Source of the DNA: Rickettsiales bacterium
GTDB taxonomy: Bacteria > Pseudomonadota > Alphaproteobacteria > Rickettsiales > JANQQO01
DNA: 7,472 nucleotides
Direction of reading: 5' to 3'
Assembly: GCA_028289305.1 (NCBI GenBank)
Contig: JANQQO010000217.1
Location: 1-7,472 of the forward strand
Positions 5,140-7,472 of this stretch are shown here, one piece after another. The notes under the pieces were generated by a model. That model searched no databases and was not told where the DNA came from. It saw only the letters and a program-made list of their open reading frames with translations. The translations under genes were made by a program, and so were the position numbers. Numbering within the stretch: position 1 is the stretch's first letter; the number at the start of each line of letters is the position of its first letter.

Positions 5140-7472
5140 GCATTGTGGGTATAGATGCTGCCGAAGCAACACGGCATTATGTAGCGGCTTCTGTTGTGGA
5201 AGGCGGGCAGGGGCTTTTCTTAGCAGCGCTAGCGCGGGATGCTGAAAAAGGTGTTGTGCATATTGCGCGCAATGATGTGGCGATGGCGAGTGTGGTGGAG
5301 GCGCTCGCTTTTTTTGCGCCGGAAGTAGAGGTGTTGCCGCTGCCGGCATGGGATTGTTTGCCGTATGACCGCGTGTCGCCGAATCCGGTGATTAGTAATC
5401 AGCGTATTGAAACCCTGAGCCGTTTGGCAGGGGGTGGAGTTACTTCTCCTTATGTGGTGGTGACGACGATCAACGCGGTGTTACAGCGCGTGCCGCCCAG
5501 GGCGTTATTGGCAGAGGCGGCGTTTCTGGTGCGGCAACAGCAGCAGGTGGCGCGCGATGCCTTGGCGGATTTTTTGGTGAGTAATGGTTATGTTAATAGC
5601 GGTACGGCCGCAGAGCCGGGCGAATTTGCGCTGCGCGGGAGCATTGTAGATATTGTGCCGATGGGTGCGGGGCGTGGGTTTCGCCTGGATTTCTTTGGGG
5701 ATGTGGTGGAGTCAATCCGGGTGTTTGACCCGCTGACGCAGATTAGCCAGGGGCATGTAGAAGAGATATTGCTGCGACCAGCCAGTGAGGCGCTGGCCGA
5801 TGCGGAGGCCACCACGCGATTCACGCAGCATTATAAGGAGCAGTTTGGCGAACCGGGGGATGACCCGCTATATGAAGCGGTGGCAGAAGGGCGGCATTAT
5901 GCAGGCATGGAGCATTGGCTACCGTTGTTTCACACCGTGCTGGATACAGTATTTTCGTATACGCCTGGGGCGATGGTGACGCTGGATCATCTGGTGGATG
6001 AGGCACGGACGGAGCGGTTGGAGGCGATTCGTGATCATTATGAGGCGCGGCAGGCATCACGTGCGGCATCGTTTTCGATGGGGGCGGTGTATAAGCCGCT
6101 GCCGCCAGAGCAGCTATATGTGCTGGAGGAGGAGTGGGAAGGATATCTGCAGCAACGGCCGGTGATCGCACTTTCACCTTTTGCCGCGCCACCAGGTGAG
6201 GGGGTGATTACGGTGGAGCAGAAGGCAGCACCGAATATGGTAGCAGAGGCGAAGACGCAGCAGAAAAGCGTGTTTGAACTCGTGCGGGTGTTGGTGGCAG
6301 CGGAATCGCGGCCGGTGGTGATTGCCTGTTTTTCTGAAGGGTCACGCGAGCGCTTACGGGGGATGCTCGAGAGTAATGATGTGGCGGCTAAAGGATTGGA
6401 AGCGTGGGAGGAGGTAGCGTCTTTAGTGAAGCATGTGGTGGGGCTGGTGGTGTTGGGCTTGGAGCACGGTGTGGAGAATGAGACCTGTGTGCTGCTTTCG
6501 GAGCAAGATCTGTTTGGCGAGCGGGTGGGGCGTGCACGGCGCCCGCGTGCGGCGTCAGAGAAGTTCTTACAGGAGGCAAGTGGGCTAGAAGAAGGCGAGC
6601 TGGTGGTGCATAAGGAGCACGGGCTGGGCCGGTTTGAACGCTTGGAAGTAGTGGAGGTGAGCGGCGAGAAGCATGATTGCTTGCGGCTGATTTATGATGG
6701 GGGAGATCGGCTCTTCGTGCCGGTGGAAAATATCGATGTGATCACGCGCTATGGCAGCCGGGAAGAAGGCGCGCAGCTTGATAAATTAGGTGGGGTAGCG
6801 TGGCAGCGGCGTAAGGCGGCGCTGAAGCAGCATATTAAATTAGCGGCGGAGGAATTGCTGCGCGTGGCGGCAGAGCGGGCGCTGAAAAAAGCGGCGTCAC
6901 TCGCGGTGCATGGCGGGTATGATGAGTTTTGTACGCGCTTTCCTTATGCGGAGACCGAAGATCAGCTGCGGGTGATTGATGAGGTGGTGACGGATTTAAC
7001 CTCTGGGCGGCCGATGGACCGGTTGGTGTGTGGTGATGTAGGGTTTGGCAAAACTGAAGTGGCACTAAGAGCGGCGTTTGTTGCGTGTCAGCCAGGAGAA
7101 GAGACGGGCGGGCAGGTGGCGGTGATTGCACCGACGACGCTGTTATGTCAGCAGCATTACCATACGTTTAAGGAGCGGTTTGACGGGTTCCCGGTGAAAA
7201 TACGGCAGCTTTCGCGTCTTGTGAGCACCGGTGAGGCGGCAACGGTGCGTAAGGAGATTGCTTCGGGTGAGGCGGATATTGTGATTGGGACGCATGCGCT
7301 ATTAAGCAAGCAGGTGAATTTTAAAAAGCTTTCGCTGTTGGTGGTGGATGAAGAGCATCGCTTTGGCGTGAAGCAGAAGGAAGCGCTGAAGCGCTTGCGG
7401 GCGGATACGCATGTATTGGCGCTGACAGCGACGCCGATTCCGCGCACGCTGCATATGTCGATGATGGGACTG
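5136..7472 (+). CDS. mfd: Transcription-repair coupling factor Mfd (3' end beyond the window)
   Basis: Mfd removes RNA polymerase stalled at DNA lesions by ATP-driven translocation and recruits UvrA for nucleotide excision repair. The frame is open for 779 codons to the right edge with no stop or frameshift; full-length Mfd has about 1150 residues, so roughly the last third is missing. The N-terminal UvrB-like module includes LPAWDCLPYDRVSP and further on GEFALRGSIVDIVP and RLDFFGD. The RNA-polymerase-interacting domain begins at GELVVHKEHGLGRF, with H492. The translocase shows Walker A GDVGFGKT (633-640, K639), the DEEH box at 738-741 and LTATPIPRT from 763. The later helicase motifs and the UvrA-regulating C-terminus are outside. 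The GTG start overlaps the sdhE stop by 4 bp; a GTG three codons later is an alternative. The coding strand is strikingly G-rich. Confidence 0.97.
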   Translation, partial: MSIVGIDAAEATRHYVAASVVEGGQGLFLAALARDAEKGVVHIARNDVAMASVVEALAFFAPEVEVLPLPAWDCLPYDRVSPNPVISNQRIETLSRLAGGGVTSPYVVVTTINAVLQRVPPRALLAEAAFLVRQQQQVARDALADFLVSNGYVNSGTAAEPGEFALRGSIVDIVPMGAGRGFRLDFFGDVVESIRVFDPLTQISQGHVEEILLRPASEALADAEATTRFTQHYKEQFGEPGDDPLYEAVAEGRHYAGMEHWLPLFHTVLDTVFSYTPGAMVTLDHLVDEARTERLEAIRDHYEARQASRAASFSMGAVYKPLPPEQLYVLEEEWEGYLQQRPVIALSPFAAPPGEGVITVEQKAAPNMVAEAKTQQKSVFELVRVLVAAESRPVVIACFSEGSRERLRGMLESNDVAAKGLEAWEEVASLVKHVVGLVVLGLEHGVENETCVLLSEQDLFGERVGRARRPRAASEKFLQEASGLEEGELVVHKEHGLGRFERLEVVEVSGEKHDCLRLIYDGGDRLFVPVENIDVITRYGSREEGAQLDKLGGVAWQRRKAALKQHIKLAAEELLRVAAERALKKAASLAVHGGYDEFCTRFPYAETEDQLRVIDEVVTDLTSGRPMDRLVCGDVGFGKTEVALRAAFVACQPGEETGGQVAVIAPTTLLCQQHYHTFKERFDGFPVKIRQLSRLVSTGEAATVRKEIASGEADIVIGTHALLSKQVNFKKLSLLVVDEEHRFGVKQKEALKRLRADTHVLALTATPIPRTLHMSMMGL

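Noticed and set aside
5035..6192. Minus-strand open frames opposite sdhE and mfd (5035-5349, 5588-5824, 5821-6192)
   Set aside because: Translations are Pro/Ala/His-rich shadows of the mfd coding strand without recognisable motifs; mfd is open throughout on the plus strand.
1..7472. CRISPR, transposon, prophage or defence island
   Set aside because: No repeated spacer pattern, terminal inverted repeats, transposase, integrase or known defence motif was seen; gene content is core metabolism and housekeeping.

Overview
The window looks like a chromosomal segment of an alphaproteobacterium with medium G+C. This is inferred from three things: the sdhE-mfd gene pair, a hybrid-free sensor kinase whose H, N and G boxes resemble the alphaproteobacterial PleC/DivJ type, and the wording of the Mfd N-terminus. 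No marker here fixes a genus. The plus strand is G-rich almost throughout, even where the minus strand is coding, so plus may be the leading replication strand. I see no tRNA, rRNA, CRISPR array, insertion sequence, integrase or phage gene.

Layout. Positions 1-631 (minus strand) hold the widely conserved rpmH-rnpA-yidD cluster: ribosomal protein L34, the RNase P protein, and the start of YidD, which runs off the left edge. A good sigma-70-type promoter for this cluster lies at 671-699. Positions 632-900 form a divergent intergenic region with overlapping promoter motifs on both strands, a perfect 14-bp inverted repeat over the rpmH -35, and two strong hairpins in the leader of the next gene. 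Positions 901-3162 (plus) carry an orphan membrane sensor histidine kinase followed 12 bp later by panB (ketopantoate hydroxymethyltransferase, pantothenate/CoA synthesis). Positions 3152-4051 (minus) carry a membrane protein made of two DUF350-type units; its 3' end overlaps that of panB, and a palindrome covers both stop codons. Positions 4214-7472 (plus) are a tightly coupled run: an unrecognised proline-rich lipoprotein, sdhE (flavinylation factor of succinate dehydrogenase), and mfd (transcription-repair coupling factor, cut by the right edge). The lipoprotein and sdhE overlap by 1 bp (TAATG), and sdhE and mfd overlap by 4 bp (GTGA).

Most of the window is housekeeping: translation and RNA processing, cofactor synthesis, respiration assembly and DNA repair. 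The parts not explained by known families are the lipoprotein, the DUF350 tandem protein, and the structured leader and operator-like repeat between rpmH and the kinase. I do not see convincing evidence of a new multi-gene system. The findings below are local observations with modest interest scores.
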